The notes under the pieces were generated by a model. The model was not told the DNA's origin. It searched no databases and saw nothing but the letters and a program-made list of their open reading frames with translations. Both the position numbers and the translations under genes were made by a program. A stretch of DNA of 64,000 nt, from the NCBI GenBank assembly GCA_013115135.1, contig JABANP010000282.1:1-64000 (forward strand), given 5' to 3'. The stretch is from Perkinsus olseni (lineage: Eukaryota > Perkinsozoa > Perkinsida > Perkinsidae). Of the stretch, positions 11,984-23,927 are shown piece by piece (the stretch's first letter is position 1; the number at the start of each line of letters is the position of its first letter).

Positions 11984-12629
11984 ATGGCCAGACAGATTTT
12001 CATACTCCGTCTTCTGGTCTACACTGCCTTATGTGCATTGTTATCGTATGAGGCTGCTCTTCGCTCCAGACCTGTGGGCGCGGACACACAAAGCAGAAAG
12101 TTCATAACTTTTCATGACGACGAGGAAAGGACTGAGGTGTGTCAGCATCTTTTCGGGGGACTGAATATCTCCCGTGGCTCGATGCGCCCCGACTCCCCTT
12201 TGCTCTGGCCGCTAGCAACTCCCTCTCCCAGACTGTCATTGGATATGTCGAGCAGCCGGAAGATGGGCAAGTTCGGGTTGTCGACTTCTCGCTGGTGAAT
12301 TATCCAAACAAGTGGGAATCCTCAAAGAAACTGCAGTGCATCCTCGCGTTCTCAGAAACCGCACGGGCATCACGTTCTTCGCGTTGTTTGATGAAGAAGC
12401 TTTGAGAAATTTTAATGATAACCACATGAAAGACTTCCGGCAGTTAGATCCTTCAAAGGGCGTGTCTGCAAGATCTGTCAAGATGCACTTGGAACGCCAT
12501 TTGGGTTTTCTGCCCATGGGAAAGTACACGAAGAAGTTCACTCCCAAAAGCGAGCTTTATGCTGGAGCCGGGGCGAGAAGCTGGAGCCAGGAAGCGGTAG
12601 AGCCACAGGAAGGCCGGTCAACTGGCTAA
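11984..12629 (+). CDS. Small secreted protein, paralogue 1 (3 exons, 168 aa)
   Basis: The exons are 11984-12136, 12232-12311 and 12356-12629; removing introns of 95 and 44 nt keeps one frame to TAA. The N-terminus MARQIFILRLLVYTALCALL is a clear signal peptide. The mature part includes TVIGYVEQPEDGQVRVVD and ALFDEEALRNFNDNHMKDF. The paralogue at 36187-36811 has the same two intron positions and equal exon 1 and 2 lengths, which confirms the model. No known domain is recognised. The protein probably enters the secretory route. Confidence 0.8.
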
Positions 12630-13066
12630 GTGCTTCTCGGTACTTCAGTCCCTCCTGTGCGGGTTTTACTTGAGCAGACCAGACGTTGGCCAGGCTTTCA
12701 GCCTCACAGGAGTCTTCGCAAAACTGTCCACGGCAAAGGACGGATACGGCCGGTAGGTCGAATGATGCAGCTTGCAAAATATGAGTCAAGTACGCTGCTC
12801 CAGTGAAGGCTTCCGAGCCGGTTGACAGCGTTCGAGACCGTCTGATTGAGAATACGACACCCGAGTTGTGTCTTTTGAAATCAGATTTTCGACCTGGAGT
12901 CTAAGCGTCATCGTTGACTCAGCTCAGCTTCAGCGTAGTTCCTTGTCGGAGCGAGATGGGAACAGCAGGATAGTCTTTACAGCAGTCTCCCACTAATTCA
13001 ATACAACCATGTTTAGAGATGTTGACGAGTTCTGTCAGTCGTAGCTTTGAGGGTCGAGCGTAATCC

Positions 13067-13102
13067 GCTGCAGCAGCTGCAGACTGCAGCCTGCAGTGCA
13101 GC
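13067..13102. repeat. CTGCAG palindrome array, absent from copy 2
   Basis: Overlapping palindromes with single-nucleotide centres: CTGCAGC-A-GCTGCAG, GCTGCAG-A-CTGCAGC and CTGCAG-C-CTGCAG. The matching place in copy 2 (38062-38075) reads simply GCACCAGCCACTCC, so the array is an insertion. Confidence 0.75.
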
Positions 13103-13239
13103 TACCCCAGTTTATTGAATTAGAGATGAAATGCGAAACGCTCCGTGGCTTCATTGCAGTTTTTGCATTACCGTAAGACGCAGTGTGCGCCCTCAGGGTG
13201 GAGCCAGGGCGGCGCCCTTAGTAACTCGCACTACCAATG

Positions 13240-13600
13240 GTTCTCGTAGAAAACTTTTCTATGCCCTCCGTAGTACAACAGAGCTCTGCTTCTCAAATCC
13301 TGATGTTTTCAGTGGGACCATCAAGCCCAGGCTCAACGTGAGCAGGCTGTACGACTTGCTCTCCAACGCCAAGGAGGCCGCGCCGAAGCCAGGCCACCGT
13401 TAGTGGCGGGAGAGACCTTCGGAGACGCTTGCCAGGCAACTCGCGGCTTATAGTGAATACGTCTCAGAGGTTCGTGGCAACATGATGGCTCTTGATATTT
13501 GGCCGGCCTCGTTTGGCGACTCGGTGACGAAGGATGGGCTGATCCTCGTTGATCTTTTGCATTGGTTGATGCGTGGCTCGATGAAGTACGATGACTAATG
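13240..13600 (+). pseudogene. Copy 1 of the LARQL gene, with an in-frame stop
   Basis: It aligns with the open frame at 38240-38608: FYALRSTTELCFS, KPRLNVSRLYDLLSNAKEAAP, ETLARQLAAYSEYVSE, DIWPASFGDSVTKDGLILVD, LLHWLMRGSMK. At 13399-13401 the codon is TAG where copy 2 has TGG. Either this copy is a pseudogene or the TAG is removed by splicing. No signal peptide and no recognised domain. Confidence 0.55.
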
Positions 13601-13734
13601 CTTCGTACATGTATCTGGTACCACTCGAAGAGAGGGCGATCAACGACGAGGATATTTTCTCCTGCGTTCACACTTCCCTGTACTGGGTGAAGCTGAACAC
13701 GTATTGTTGTTGCGCAGTTGTTCCCCGGCTGTTC

Positions 13735-13882
13735 TCATGACAGTTGATGTTGCTGGTATGCCAAAGCGGCCCGTTGAGTTTTCATGTACTCCCAATCCGT
13801 GGTTGCAGTGTCTCGGTCACGCCCAGCAGCTACTATCGTCGACAGTCTGTCGATATCACCCCGAACGGGAATGAGTTACTGA
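13735..13882 (+). CDS. Exon-like fragment near the duplication end
   Basis: The frame PAVLMTVDVAGMPKRPVEFS continues with CTPNPWLQCLGHAQQLLSS to a TGA. Copy 2 (about 38765-38885) has a 5-nt deletion in this stretch that breaks the frame. It may be a further exon of the LARQL gene. No family is recognised. Confidence 0.3.
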
Positions 13883-14034
13883 TACGCTTGCCGAAACTAT
13901 CTTTTGGTTCTGCACTTCTTCTCTTGGAGGTATTTCTGCAGCCCGAAATCGAGGTGGGAACTTTCCCTCTGTGCAGGGAGACTGATCAGCTATAGCGACT
14001 ATGCTGCAACTCGCGAGCCAGCGCGCGGCCTTGT

Positions 14035-14244
14035 TTGCTTGGTCTCTCGACGGGATGCCGACTGCCTAGGTCGCGCTCCGAAATTGAAAGTGAGGAGAGA
14101 CGATTACACGAAGGAACGTTCATAACAAGGCAGGACTATCAACGTCATTCGGAGGGCGTTCAGTCACGTCCCAAAAGCATGGGGGCGTTCGGAGGACTTC
14201 TCTCGGATTTCAGGAGCACTCCCAGGATCAAATTTACTGCGTGA
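14035..14244 (+). CDS. Possible exon, charged protein, unknown
   Basis: An open frame with protein-like composition (RSEIESEERRLHEGTFITRQ, then DYQRHSEGVQSRPKSMGAF) ends with TGA. There is no domain. It lies outside the duplicated segment. Confidence 0.3.
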   Translation: MLGLSTGCRLPRSRSEIESEERRLHEGTFITRQDYQRHSEGVQSRPKSMGAFGGLLSDFRSTPRIKFTA

Positions 14245-14452
14245 CGGGCGATCCTGGAAGCACTCTTCAAACTCAGGTGAGGTACTCTATTAAACTGTGG
14301 GTGAGATTTGCTGTTACTTGCCATCACGAGACTGGTCGTGCACACAAAAGCCTTTGCTAGCGTATTGAGAGCAGGGCGATAAGCCGCATGGGAACACATG
14401 CTCGCAAAGCCGCTGAGTCTAATTGAGCGGCTATGGCCAAACCGAATGTTTT

Positions 14453-14523
14453 GGGCCAGGACTCCTGGCCCTTCTTGTGACTCACAAGAAGGGCCAGGAC
14501 ATGACTCACAAGTTGTGAGTCAT
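14453..14523. repeat. Three consecutive one-nucleotide-centre palindromes
   Basis: 14453-14471 (9-nt arms), 14463-14499 (18-nt arms, perfect) and 14501-14523 (11-nt arms). Each has exactly one unpaired central base. The first two share an arm, giving the order S-S'-S. Confidence 0.9.
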
Positions 14524-14529
14524 AGGTTA

Positions 14530-15530
14530 TGACTCGATCACAAGAGGTAGCGGTGCACGGCCTTCGACAGGGTTGCTTGCCTGCGTCATTCGCAGGTGTA
14601 CTCAGTATGGTACTGGTACAGAGGTTGACCGATCCTACTTGGCCACATCCACATGGCGCGCCCAAGCGCCTCACTACCACATTGTGTGCCCCGGTAGTGT
14701 TCTTTTGTGACTCGGCCTGCATGTAAGGAAATACTCTAAATTCGCGGATGAGAGCCACTGGATGGTGAGTTCATAAGTTGCCAAAGGAGTGGTATCAGAC
14801 GGTATGCTCATGAGTATGTTTCTCAGGCCGCCGAATTACCAGTTTTCGTCACCCATCACGAACATGCTGTTGATGACATCGGGCTCAACAACTTCTCGCA
14901 CAAGCAGCTTTGCTGGCTGTTGCGAGGTTATACTGAAGTGAAACAGCTAGAGGTATCAGAAAGTACCTCTGGTAATGTGATAATACAACGAAGGAAGCAG
15001 TCAATCGACGCACTCCCAACAGCGATTGCAGGTGGGATGGGCTGGGGCTTCAGGCTCCGTTTCGCCGGTCGACTGTTAGAGGTAGCGGAAGTGGCTCCCT
15101 CTGTGAGAGAACTTTAGCTCGAAGATGGTTCAGTATGAATGTGATGTTCAATTCTATCATCAGATAAGCTACTAGCCTCGGCACTGACCCGAGGCATATG
15201 GGCGGGTCTGACTGTGGAGGTATTGGCTAGGTCGTACGGGATATTCCATCAGCGACTTGGCAAGTTCACGAAGGGGATAAAACATGTGGATGGGAAGGTA
15301 CTATCGCCAGATCTGAACGGGTTGAGAAGGAAATGTTATGGCGGCGGACTGGTATCCTCACTGATGCCGAATATATAAAATTGATTATCATGACAATGTC
15401 GCTTCCGATGCAACTTCAAGTTCATCTGCAAGCTTGCCTCCTTCTCCTCGCGACGATGATGATAGTGGTGATTGACGGTGATTGACGGTGATTGACTGTC
15501 ACCGACGGGGGGTCCCTCTCCAGCTCAAGA
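14530..15530. other. No gene recognised
   Basis: Only short frames without protein-like composition are seen. A GTGATTGAC word repeats three times near 15465-15500. Confidence 0.5.
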
Positions 15531-15534
15531 CGAT

Positions 15535-15735
15535 ATGTATGGCGAAGATGGTGATAAGAAGGCTGGCGAGAAGACTGCTACGTCGCACGATCCGAGTGAT
15601 GGCTCTTCGTCCCCGTCTTCATCGTCGCATTCGCAGTTGAAGTTGTCGGTGCCATTTTTCCCCCGAGGAGAAGCGACAACGCTCTTCTCATTCCAGCGGT
15701 TCGAAGCGCTCTACTACTACATAGTAGTCTACTAG
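15535..15735 (+). CDS. Possible Ser-rich exon, unknown
   Basis: The open frame encodes KKAGEKTATSHDPSDGSSS then SQLKLSVPFFPRGEATTLF. The composition is protein-like and low-complexity at first. There is no recognised domain. The Tc1-like relic begins about 200 nt downstream; a link is possible but not shown. Confidence 0.3.
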   Translation: MYGEDGDKKAGEKTATSHDPSDGSSSPSSSSHSQLKLSVPFFPRGEATTLFSFQRFEALYYYIVVY

Positions 15736-15920
15736 CAAATCTAAGTGTGGTTAACCTCGAGGGATGTTTTGCACCTCTTGTTGGAGCAATCTGGATCGGG
15801 TCACCTGATACGTCACGACATGGTTGGCAAGAAAACCCGCTATTTTTGAACGCCTTGGGCAAGTTGCGTGAGGTCTTGGTTAGTGAACTCGCTGGGCAAG
15901 TCAACGGCATTTGCTCTGCC

Positions 15921-16246
15921 TAGAGCTCTTGTGTACAGCAGCGATCCCCATACTGCTCGCAGGTGCGGCAAAAATCACGTGAACAAGGAAACCATACTGG
16001 CCGACAACTACGGCAGCGCAGCGTTGAGTGTAACAGGCTCTTTTCCGTGAGCTGTTACTCCTATCTGCCTTTCCCAGCAAGGTCGCCGGACTTGGCTTGT
16101 ATAGAGAACACCTTCGCGATTCTAAAAACCCGGCTGCGTACGGAAGACTGCACTGCTGGGACATGTGAGACGGAGAACGCATTCGTCACTCGAATACAGG
16201 AGAATCTCCTTCGTCTGTCGCATTGGCGACTCCGAGCCCTCCGATG
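15921..16246 (+). pseudogene. Tc1/mariner transposase relic (C-terminal part)
   Basis: In one frame SSDPHTARRCG resembles the second catalytic block (DNxxxHTAR). In another frame ARSPDLACIENTFAILKTRL is the third block (SPDLNPIENxWxxLK), including the final catalytic E. The two lie in different frames, so the gene is frameshifted or an intron lies between. The N-terminal half is not recognised. Inactive by itself. Confidence 0.7.
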
Positions 16247-18860
16247 AGGTTCGACTGCCGCCGACCCAGCGATAGCTGGAAGACGGCCAGCAGTAGGAAC
16301 AGTCGCTGTCTCTTTCGTAGTCGCCTAATCCTACGAAATCGAATACAGGAGATCTACTCGGCTATAGACTCAGACACTCTGATTGATAGTATGAGTTCCA
16401 GAGTCGTCGGTGATATCAGACAAAAGGGGGCTCTCAGAGTACTCAGAGTCACGGACTGTTGAAGTACTGCTATTCTTCCAGCACGATCATCAATGAATCA
16501 TTGGCGATGATAGTATATTCACTTCTGCACTTCTTGAGTACTGTTTCGTTGGTCGGTATATCCAAGCCACAGGTGAAATCGCCGTTGTAGCCTACAGCTG
16601 TAGGCCCTACAGCGCCTGGACCTGCATGTCTCACCTACAGCCCGTAGGTGAGATATTTGCAGGTGGGAGCAACAGCATTTTGAAAGCGTACTTGGGGATT
16701 TAATCTGATCTAAGCGTACTCACGTATCTGGTGGAATAGGGTCTAAATCCTCATCCTGAGGTTGACTGTTCTCTTCACAGCCAGAATGGCTGGAAGGAAC
16801 TCAGTAAGTGCGAGTTCGACAATACAATCCGATACGAAGAGCTTGGCAAGTCTATAACTTAGTGACCCTTACTAAGGTTCCCTTAGTGACGCGTATCAAT
16901 TTGTAGACTTTAGTAAGCTTGAAATTCACTCAAGTTTTTGAAATGGTATTTCAATTGGAGAAATGGAAATTTTCAATTGGCTTAGTCGCGCCATTAGTCA
17001 TTAAAGCTGGTCACGACATCTCTGATTCCCAGAGATAAATCTTGCGTGTATGGAGTCGAGCTGGTAGAAAGTTGTGGCGAATTGTTCTCTTTCAGGACAT
17101 CTCAAGGGCTTGCATTGCCTCGGTCATGGACCTTGTGGACGGCCTCTCGAGAAACGTCGGAGCGTATCATGTATGTTGCGATTTCCTCAGTATGGCTAGT
17201 CGGGACGATGATAATTTGAGGTAGTGGGCGCCCCTCTCCCTTGACTAGGGCTACCTGCTTGTAGACCTACTGGCTTTTGTGTGGTCCTGCTCGTGCAACT
17301 TGTTAGCTGCTACTATTTGGAACTTTAGTTTTGAATTTTAGGAGACTGTCTGAGGAAGAGCGAAACCGTTTGTCGGACATCCTGAAGGTCTGGAGAGAGG
17401 AGAACGCCTAGGACTGCTTCATGATGAGCCCGTTGTGTTAATTTGTGTTTCCTTCATACTCCTGCCTCGAGTACCATCCGTTAATTAAATCCGTTGATCA
17501 TGTTAGATCCAGACTCCAGTAGTATTCGTTTATTGGGGAGTAGTAGTACTGGTAGGATACCCCACCGTATCACCTTGACGATCTCAAGCATTGGAATCGC
17601 GAGCGAGGAATGCAGTCCAATAAGCAACGCACGCGGACAATTTACTTGAAAAAAGTGTGAATCACACAGTGTGATAGATTAATTGGTATAGGTAAGGGTT
17701 CGTAACATCGGAGACGACTCGTCTCAGACGAGTGTTTCTAAATATTTGGCAAGGGTGGGTTCTGGCTCTTGAATCGAGTCTTATTAGGAGTCTTTATAGT
17801 GAACGGGGGGGAGACGGGCGACATCGCTAGCAGCGATTCGCCATGGACAGTGTGCGTTGGTATCGGGAGGGGGACACCCTGTCAATGCACAGACGCCGTT
17901 GTCCCTCGACTTTAGCTGTCCCAACGCCCACTACTGTCGAGCAACCGAGCAAAGTGACGTTTGAAGTGAATAAAACATCCGCAGTATCTCCCGAGAATAG
18001 TATTCCATGACCGAGAAGGGCAACCAGAGCACGGAAACATTCCTTGCTTGAGCGCATGATGTAACCTCTTCAATGTGCTGACTGTTCGTGAGAACACCCG
18101 AAAAAATTGTCGAGAAATCCCCGGGGGGGGGAAGCAGGCAGCCATGATCGAGGGGTTTTGTGGACATACATCTCTCCTCAATTCGGACGGCGCACCAACA
18201 AGAAGTGGCGTGTGACTTGTAATGTCACCTCAATACGCCTGTCACAGTGACGTGCTCTATTTCATAGTATAACTCGATGCTGACTAGTTCAATTGAGTTT
18301 CAGTGAAGCCCGTAATTTACGGGTGAAACAGTTTCACGGGCCGTAATACGTGAAGTGGCGTCTTCGCGAAGCTAATGTGAATTTCGCGATGTGAAGTGTG
18401 AAATGTGTTTTTCGTATCGCGGGTGAGTCTCTCTGTGCCGGTGGGACTGTCCTCAGGACAGTGTCATGTCATTCACCCTTGCAGGAGCCTGGGCGGGAGA
18501 GTCCCCGCGATGTGCTCACCACCCATCACCACGCTAGTATTCATCACAGTAGCATGTGATCGCTACTTGCCAAGATGTCCCGCTCCCTTCTCTGTCTCTG
18601 CCATTCCATTCTGTGCACCGTTACTGTTGCCTCTAGGACCACTTACTACGCATCTGTAGAGCCTACAGTGGAGGTATCGGCTGAAACTAGAGGTGGGAAT
18701 ATCGGTAAACAACTCCAATTCCCGCGGTGGATCTGTTCTCGGGTTGATATTCCAGGTCATGACGACGCCGATTGGTCTGCTTGCTCGAGTTGGCCTTGTG
18801 GTGGCTTAGACGTGTAAGCTGGCCTCGGTGAATCGCTAGCACCATCTTGCTGTCGGGGAT

Positions 18861-18957
18861 GTAGCAGTAGAACGCAACGTGAGTAGGTTGGGCCCATTGC
18901 GAACGAGATAGGGCAGATAGAGAGTCGAGTAGTTGAGAGAATTGTGAGGATCCGCAG
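18861..18957 (+). mobile_element. MITE family 1, diverged partial copy
   Basis: It matches the intact copy through GTAGAACGCAACGTGAGTAG, TTGGGCCCATTGCGAACGAG and AGATAGAGAGT, then loses similarity. Confidence 0.55.
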
Positions 18958-19325
18958 AGATCATTTTTAATGACATTTTCATTCAATTTTTACGCACAGT
19001 TTAATTGTGCAGTGTGAACTTATAGCCCTCAATAACCACTACTAGTGGTCGCAGCGGCTGCACGAATGTTCGTTGCCCAACCAGATCGAGCAAGCATACA
19101 GATAAAAATCTTCCTTCCTCACCACAGAATCTATCCAATAGCTCGTAATGTGGTAGATGAGAGGTCGGACTTTTTTCGTTCTCGTCAGAGGTACAGCGGC
19201 AACGCCTGGATGGAACGTCTCTCTATACACTCAACCTGGCCAACCTATGTCGCATCTTCATACCCGCGTAACCCTAGGGTCAAGCAGGAACGTAAGCCTG
19301 TATTACTTTTTGAGCTGGATTCTAA

Positions 19326-19483
19326 GTCTCCGTGTGATCACGCGTAATGGCGTACTTCGCATGCGTTGTTACGCGGAGTCTACTTCTTAAACTTCACTTG
19401 TGTATTTCGCGCAATTACACTGGCGTGAAACAGTTTTACTAAAACTGTTTTACGCGTGATGCAGGTGCATCTCCACTGTCAGG
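19326..19483. mobile_element. AACGCG-type element, copy a
   Basis: It shares long blocks with 48958-49122: CGCGTAATGGCG, TTCGCATGCGTTG, TACGCGGAGT, ATTACACTGGCGT, and an end GTGCA(T/A)..CCACTGT. It contains the 19423-19455 palindrome. Non-coding. Confidence 0.65.
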
Positions 19484-20475
19484 AAACGATTCCCTGATGA
19501 TCATTCTAACTCACAATTTGTGAGTTCCCTAGCAGCTGGCCCACCCTTCCTCTCTTGCAGTTGACGATACGGTTCGCCCAGCTTTCGCTGCCTCCTACCG
19601 CAGCAAGAAAGTGTGTGGACTACTTGTGTCTTGACAGTTTCGAGTGCGGTGAATCGGAACAGATCTGCGGTGCGTAGGTGCTGATGAACGTTGAGCGACG
19701 ATGAGCGTTCTATACTTCCTGCTCTTTGCAGTGAAGTTGCGTTGAATGGGTCTTGCCTTTCATCGCTCTTTCCCAGGGCGGCTGATTTCTCTGGCCACTA
19801 CTGAAATTTTTTAGTATGCTTTTTTTGCATTCACAGTGTTCCACTTGGTCGTAGATGAGAAGGAAAACGTTCCCGATTTGTCACGGCCAACGAGGCGCTC
19901 ATTCTCCGTCCACGTCGTCGACTGCTTGAGAGCTCTCTCAAATCCTGTGCAGGGGACGACTTACCATTCTCCGGACTGACAGCTGTCTTCGGACGTTCCC
20001 TGCAGCTGGGCTGGCATACCTCCTCGGGTGGCGTGGGGCAGTGGCAAGTGGTGGTGGGGACTACCCCTCCCTGTGGTGATGGTGTGAGGTAAGCTGCTGC
20101 TGCTGCTTGGGCGTTGGAGGCTCTCGTTCAAGATCGTCTCGTTTCGCTGCGTTGTGGAGTGATTTCATACAGTGTCATCATGGTTGTCCTTGACCAACCT
20201 AGGATTCAAAAAACCGCAGCCAAAACGTTCTGTTCTCAGCATATCATTGGCGCACATAAAAGATTCATCAGCAGAGGGAGGTCATCTCTGCGCTCCTATA
20301 CATTAAACTAGTCGTTTTCTCAGATTGCATAAGCAGTGCACCTTTGATATGTAAAAACTTCGTAGTGGTAAAGCAACCTCAGATTTTGCGATTTGCATTG
20401 CGAATTAGTTCACACTGTAGCTGACGATGCAGCAGCCTGCTCGATCAGTCCCACGCCGACCATGTGAGTCCGCAG

Positions 20476-21587
20476 GTCGAGCGATGAAGCCTGCGACATG
20501 GGTATACTGAACGGTCGAATGGGCTGCTCCGACGAGTGCAGGGTGCTCTCTGGATGGCGCTGTGATGCTGGCGGCTGTGCTAGTGTCTGTGGTGACGGCA
20601 TCCGTGTGGAGGGAGAGGCCTGCGATCTAGGTGGGGACTCAACAGTTTCACAGCCCTACTATGTTCGCTATAGCCTGTGTTCGGGGTTCGTACGGGGTTG
20701 AGAGAAGAGCTTTTCGGAGCTGTTGCTGAGCAGTTGGCAGCAACAGTGGTTCGTCTGTTATCGGAACACGGCTTTATCCTACTGTGGAACTCGTGCTGTT
20801 CGCTATAGCTTCGCACACCGCGCAGTATCCCAGAGGGAGCATTTTCTCATCATTCTTCTACAGTATAAATTCGCGAGGCGTCCACGCTATTGAGTGGGTA
20901 ATGGAGATCTCCTTCCAGGTGTGCTCAACGGACTCCCTTCAACGGGCTGCAGCAACAACTGTTCGGTCTCTCGAGGGTACGAGTGCTCACCGGACAACCT
21001 CTGTCAGCCACTCTGCGGCAATGGCCTGCTTGACGTCGACGAGGAATGCGATGATGGTGGTCAGTTGGACGGCGACGGCTGCGACCATGACTGTGTTGTG
21101 GAACCCTGGCACGCTTGCTTCAAGCCTGAGAACTCGAGGGGGCCGTCCTTTTGTGAGTATCAACCGGTCAGAGTGCACTGTCAAAATGGCTGCTCTGAGG
21201 ATTGGACCATCTCCATATTTTCGTGGCGCGCGGTCATGACGGCCGTGAGAGCTACCACGAATACCACAACTTTCGTAGTTCATCTTGCTGACACGGTCGA
21301 AGATGCTATCGTCACGTGGAGTCCCGGCGTAGTGGCGACGTGCCTAGTGCTGAACACGACTGGAGAGAGGTTTTGTCCGGGTGATTCACCCTTGGTAATT
21401 TCATCCAGCGTATCTTTGCGGGTCGACAAAGACGCGCATGATGAGTTCCAATCTGGGTGGGGCTTCGAAGTCGCCAAGCGAGAGTGCGGGGACGGCAGGA
21501 GGCACTTTGAGGAGGCTTGCGATGATGGGAACAGCCTGAGTGGCGATGGTTGTGATGCAGCTTGCCAAGTGGAGGAGAGCCACGTCT
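20476..21587 (+). CDS. Receptor gene, first recognised exons: DUF4215 repeats
   Basis: Exon 20476-20630 and exon 20919 to about 21587 join in phase (G+GT) across a GT-AG intron. Four DUF4215-type cysteine-rich units are seen, for example GCSDECRVLSGWRC, VCGDGIRVEGEACD, LCGNGLLDVDEECDDG and ECGDGRRHFEEACDDGNS. Between the units lies a beta-rich stretch (TTFVVHLADTVEDAIVTW, SGWGFEVAKREC) that resembles a CUB-like fold. Such proteins are normally secreted or surface-exposed and disulfide-bonded. The true N-terminus and signal peptide are upstream or unseen. The second exon ends at a T|GTGAGT donor. Confidence 0.75.
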
Positions 21588-22404
21588 GTGAGTACGCAGC
21601 CGCAAGATTTGAAGATTCCTTCAGCAGGCTTCGGTGGGGACTACTATAATGGGGACGTTTGCGTCTATCAGCGGGACGACGCGGTGACCAGCGGATGCAG
21701 GAAAATCAAGTGGGCCATTCGCGTGCGGTGGAATCGTGCGAAGCCTTCCCTTGGCCGCCAGGCTGCCGTCCCTCTCACCGAGTCTCGAGCCGTGTACGGG
21801 ACTGCTCACTGTGAGCGACCACACTATGACCAGCAGGAAGAGGTACCTCAGTAAAGTAGAGTTACCGTGATGGCAGCGTGCATGGTCAGGATGGTATTGG
21901 ACTTCCAGCTCCCTGATAACGGCACAGTAGCCGTGGTGGACTTGCACCATATCCGCCCGGCTGTTATGGTATGATGATACATCATAATGACTGTCTTTTC
22001 TCGTGAATACCACAAATTCCGATATTCCCCGCTCAGAATTAGTCCCCGATCTGAGAGGCTGACTCGATCACGCCGCTCAGGTATTCGACCGAACCACTCA
22101 CCCTGAGTACATCGCTCTCAACGTGTCGACGACTCCGCTGCCCGTTCACCGCCGAGGGATGGTGGAAAGTCGGAGGGTAGGCAGCTCTGCGCTTTTCTCA
22201 AGCTTGAATTTGGACGTTCTTCACTCGGAGTCTTGGAGACCCCAAGATTAAGAGGAGGGGATAACGCTAGCGGCCGCTTGAGTCGTGTTCCCTTGAAGAA
22301 ATCGTAGACAGAAATTGTGCAGCGGTTGAGATACCTCCATGAAACCTTAGTCGTGACGTCATTCAGCACAGCTCTCCCGTCCGAGAGGACTACGAGGGCT
22401 CCTT

Positions 22405-23037
22405 CCAGGTCTGGAACTATCCTGAAGGACAGCTGCTCTCGAATACCACCGTCGTCCGAGATGGTTTGAAGTCCTTCCCCGTTAACTTGAGCAGCATGGC
22501 CAGCGGTACGGCCTTTGCGTTAGACGAAGGAGTCAATCAGCTTCGTGTCTGGGCCACTGGAAGGATAAAGATTGCATCCACTTTAAGGTGGGATACCGTG
22601 CTCGAGAGAAGGCAGCCCGGTCCCCCTGCTCTGTTAAGAAGAAATTACGAGTTGTGGAAGGTGTGGTACGTCGAACTCTGGCCAGTGTGAAGCACGGAGT
22701 ATCCAAGCTCGAAGCACGCATGATACGTGCTTCTCACCACTATTAGACCACTACTAGATGCGTGACGCAGATGATAGTGAAAACCCTCCCCTCAGGCTTT
22801 TCTTGTATACTGCGATCTGCGGTGATGGTCACCGTACGGAGCCCTTCGAGGTGTGCGATGATGCCAACACCGACTCTAGTGACGGTTGTGATTATCCGAC
22901 ATGCACGTGGGGCGCTCTCTGTTCTATTCGCGTCAATCTCGGTCGTGTTAGGCCGTCTTCCGCCATCTCCTCGGGAACCAGGTACGGCTACGTTTGCAGT
23001 GGTGGTACCTTCACCACGCGAGACTACTGCAGTGTGA
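22405..23037 (+). CDS. Receptor gene, middle exons
   Basis: Positions about 22409-22587 encode a beta-rich segment (QVWNYPEGQLLSNTTVVRDG, GTAFALDEGVNQLRVWATG) ending at a GTGGGA donor. Positions about 22809-23033 encode one DUF4215 unit (ICGDGHRTEPFEVCDDANTD, SSDGCDYPTCTW) and a tail ending GTFTTRDYC before GTGTGAGG. Alternation of beta-rich and cysteine-rich units continues the pattern seen upstream. Confidence 0.6.
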
Positions 23038-23625
23038 GGTAGCATCCAAGGTCGAAGCCTGCTTTGGACAGAATGATATGATATCAGTTTCATCTTTATT
23101 GACTGCTCCGTCGGCTGCTATGATTTTGGTATGGAGAGTCATTCCGGAGTTGATGCTGTCGCCCGGCTGAGGAGCGGCAAGCTTACAGTAAGTACAATTC
23201 GGTGAGACTCATCAGAGTTTACAACGGATATAAGGCCTCTTTAAATGGATAATGCGAAGTCATGAGCTGCCAAACCTTGGTCTTACTCGAAGAAGGTGTC
23301 CCGGCGTCGAACGTGAAAGTGCAAGCGAAATGAAAGTTTCCACTCCGCCTCAGTTCCCAAGAGTATTCAATAACTGTGACGGCGTCCCGCTGGGTATCCA
23401 GTGGATTTAGGGGTCTATTGTTGCAGATTCAAGTTGACGCTGAGGCGATGGTGCGTGTGCTCCACTCGGTGACGACGGCAGAGCAGCAAAACTGTACAGT
23501 GTCTGCGGATGTCGCTGGCCTCCACCCGAGTAAGTGCCGAGAGGGTCTTTTCTAAGTGCCCTATCGTGAAGACTCCGCCTCACCGCAGCTCATGTAGCGC
23601 GACGCCCGAGTCGACCTGAAGATTC

Positions 23626-23927
23626 TTGAAACGGGCGTATCTTTTGGCAATGCGAGAAAGGAACTTAGAGAATGTCCTTTTCAACGCAGTTACTTTGCCA
23701 TGTCGCCCAAACCTCACCTTATCCAGTTCGCCACCCATCTACCTGCCTGTGGGAGATCACGTTCTTGCTCTCGAGATGATGCCAGAGGGGCTGTACAGGT
23801 CGGTCACCTTTATGGTTGTTTATGCCCGGAGATCTGTATCAGGGTTGAAGTTAGCATCGCGCGCTGTGGTGACGGAGTTGTAGAGGGATATGGTGAAGAG
23901 TGCGACGTAGGAAGATCTTATTCTACG
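23626..23927 (+). CDS. Receptor gene, beta-rich exon and DUF4215 exon
   Basis: Positions about 23700-23830 encode LSSSPPIYLPVGDHVLALEM then MPEGLYRSVTFMVVYA. Exon about 23842-23927 encodes ARCGDGVVEGYGEECDVG and ends at ACG|GTGAGC. A frameshifted copy of this second exon lies at 34790-34890. Confidence 0.55.

Larger units (their letters stand above)
10695..13830. repeat. Segmental duplication, copy 1 (partner 35195-38850)
   Basis: The same order of similar blocks occurs in both places: AGTATAATAGCA near the left end, TTGAGGAGTTGGCAGACG, a secreted-protein gene with identical intron positions, a LARQL-containing gene, and GCAGTTGTTCCCCGGCTGT near the right end. Both copies have the same orientation. 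They differ by many substitutions, a MITE in copy 2, and palindromic insertions in either copy. Boundaries are approximate. Confidence 0.8.
16260..20470. other. Gene-poor stretch with palindromes and element relics
   Basis: No convincing coding exon is seen on either strand. It holds a diverged MITE (18861), an AACGCG-type element (19326) and several palindromes with one-base centres: 16629-16653 (12-nt arms, one mismatch), 17711-17733 (two overlapping), 18309-18337 (two, 7-nt arms) and 19423-19455 (16-nt arms, one mismatch). Confidence 0.6.
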
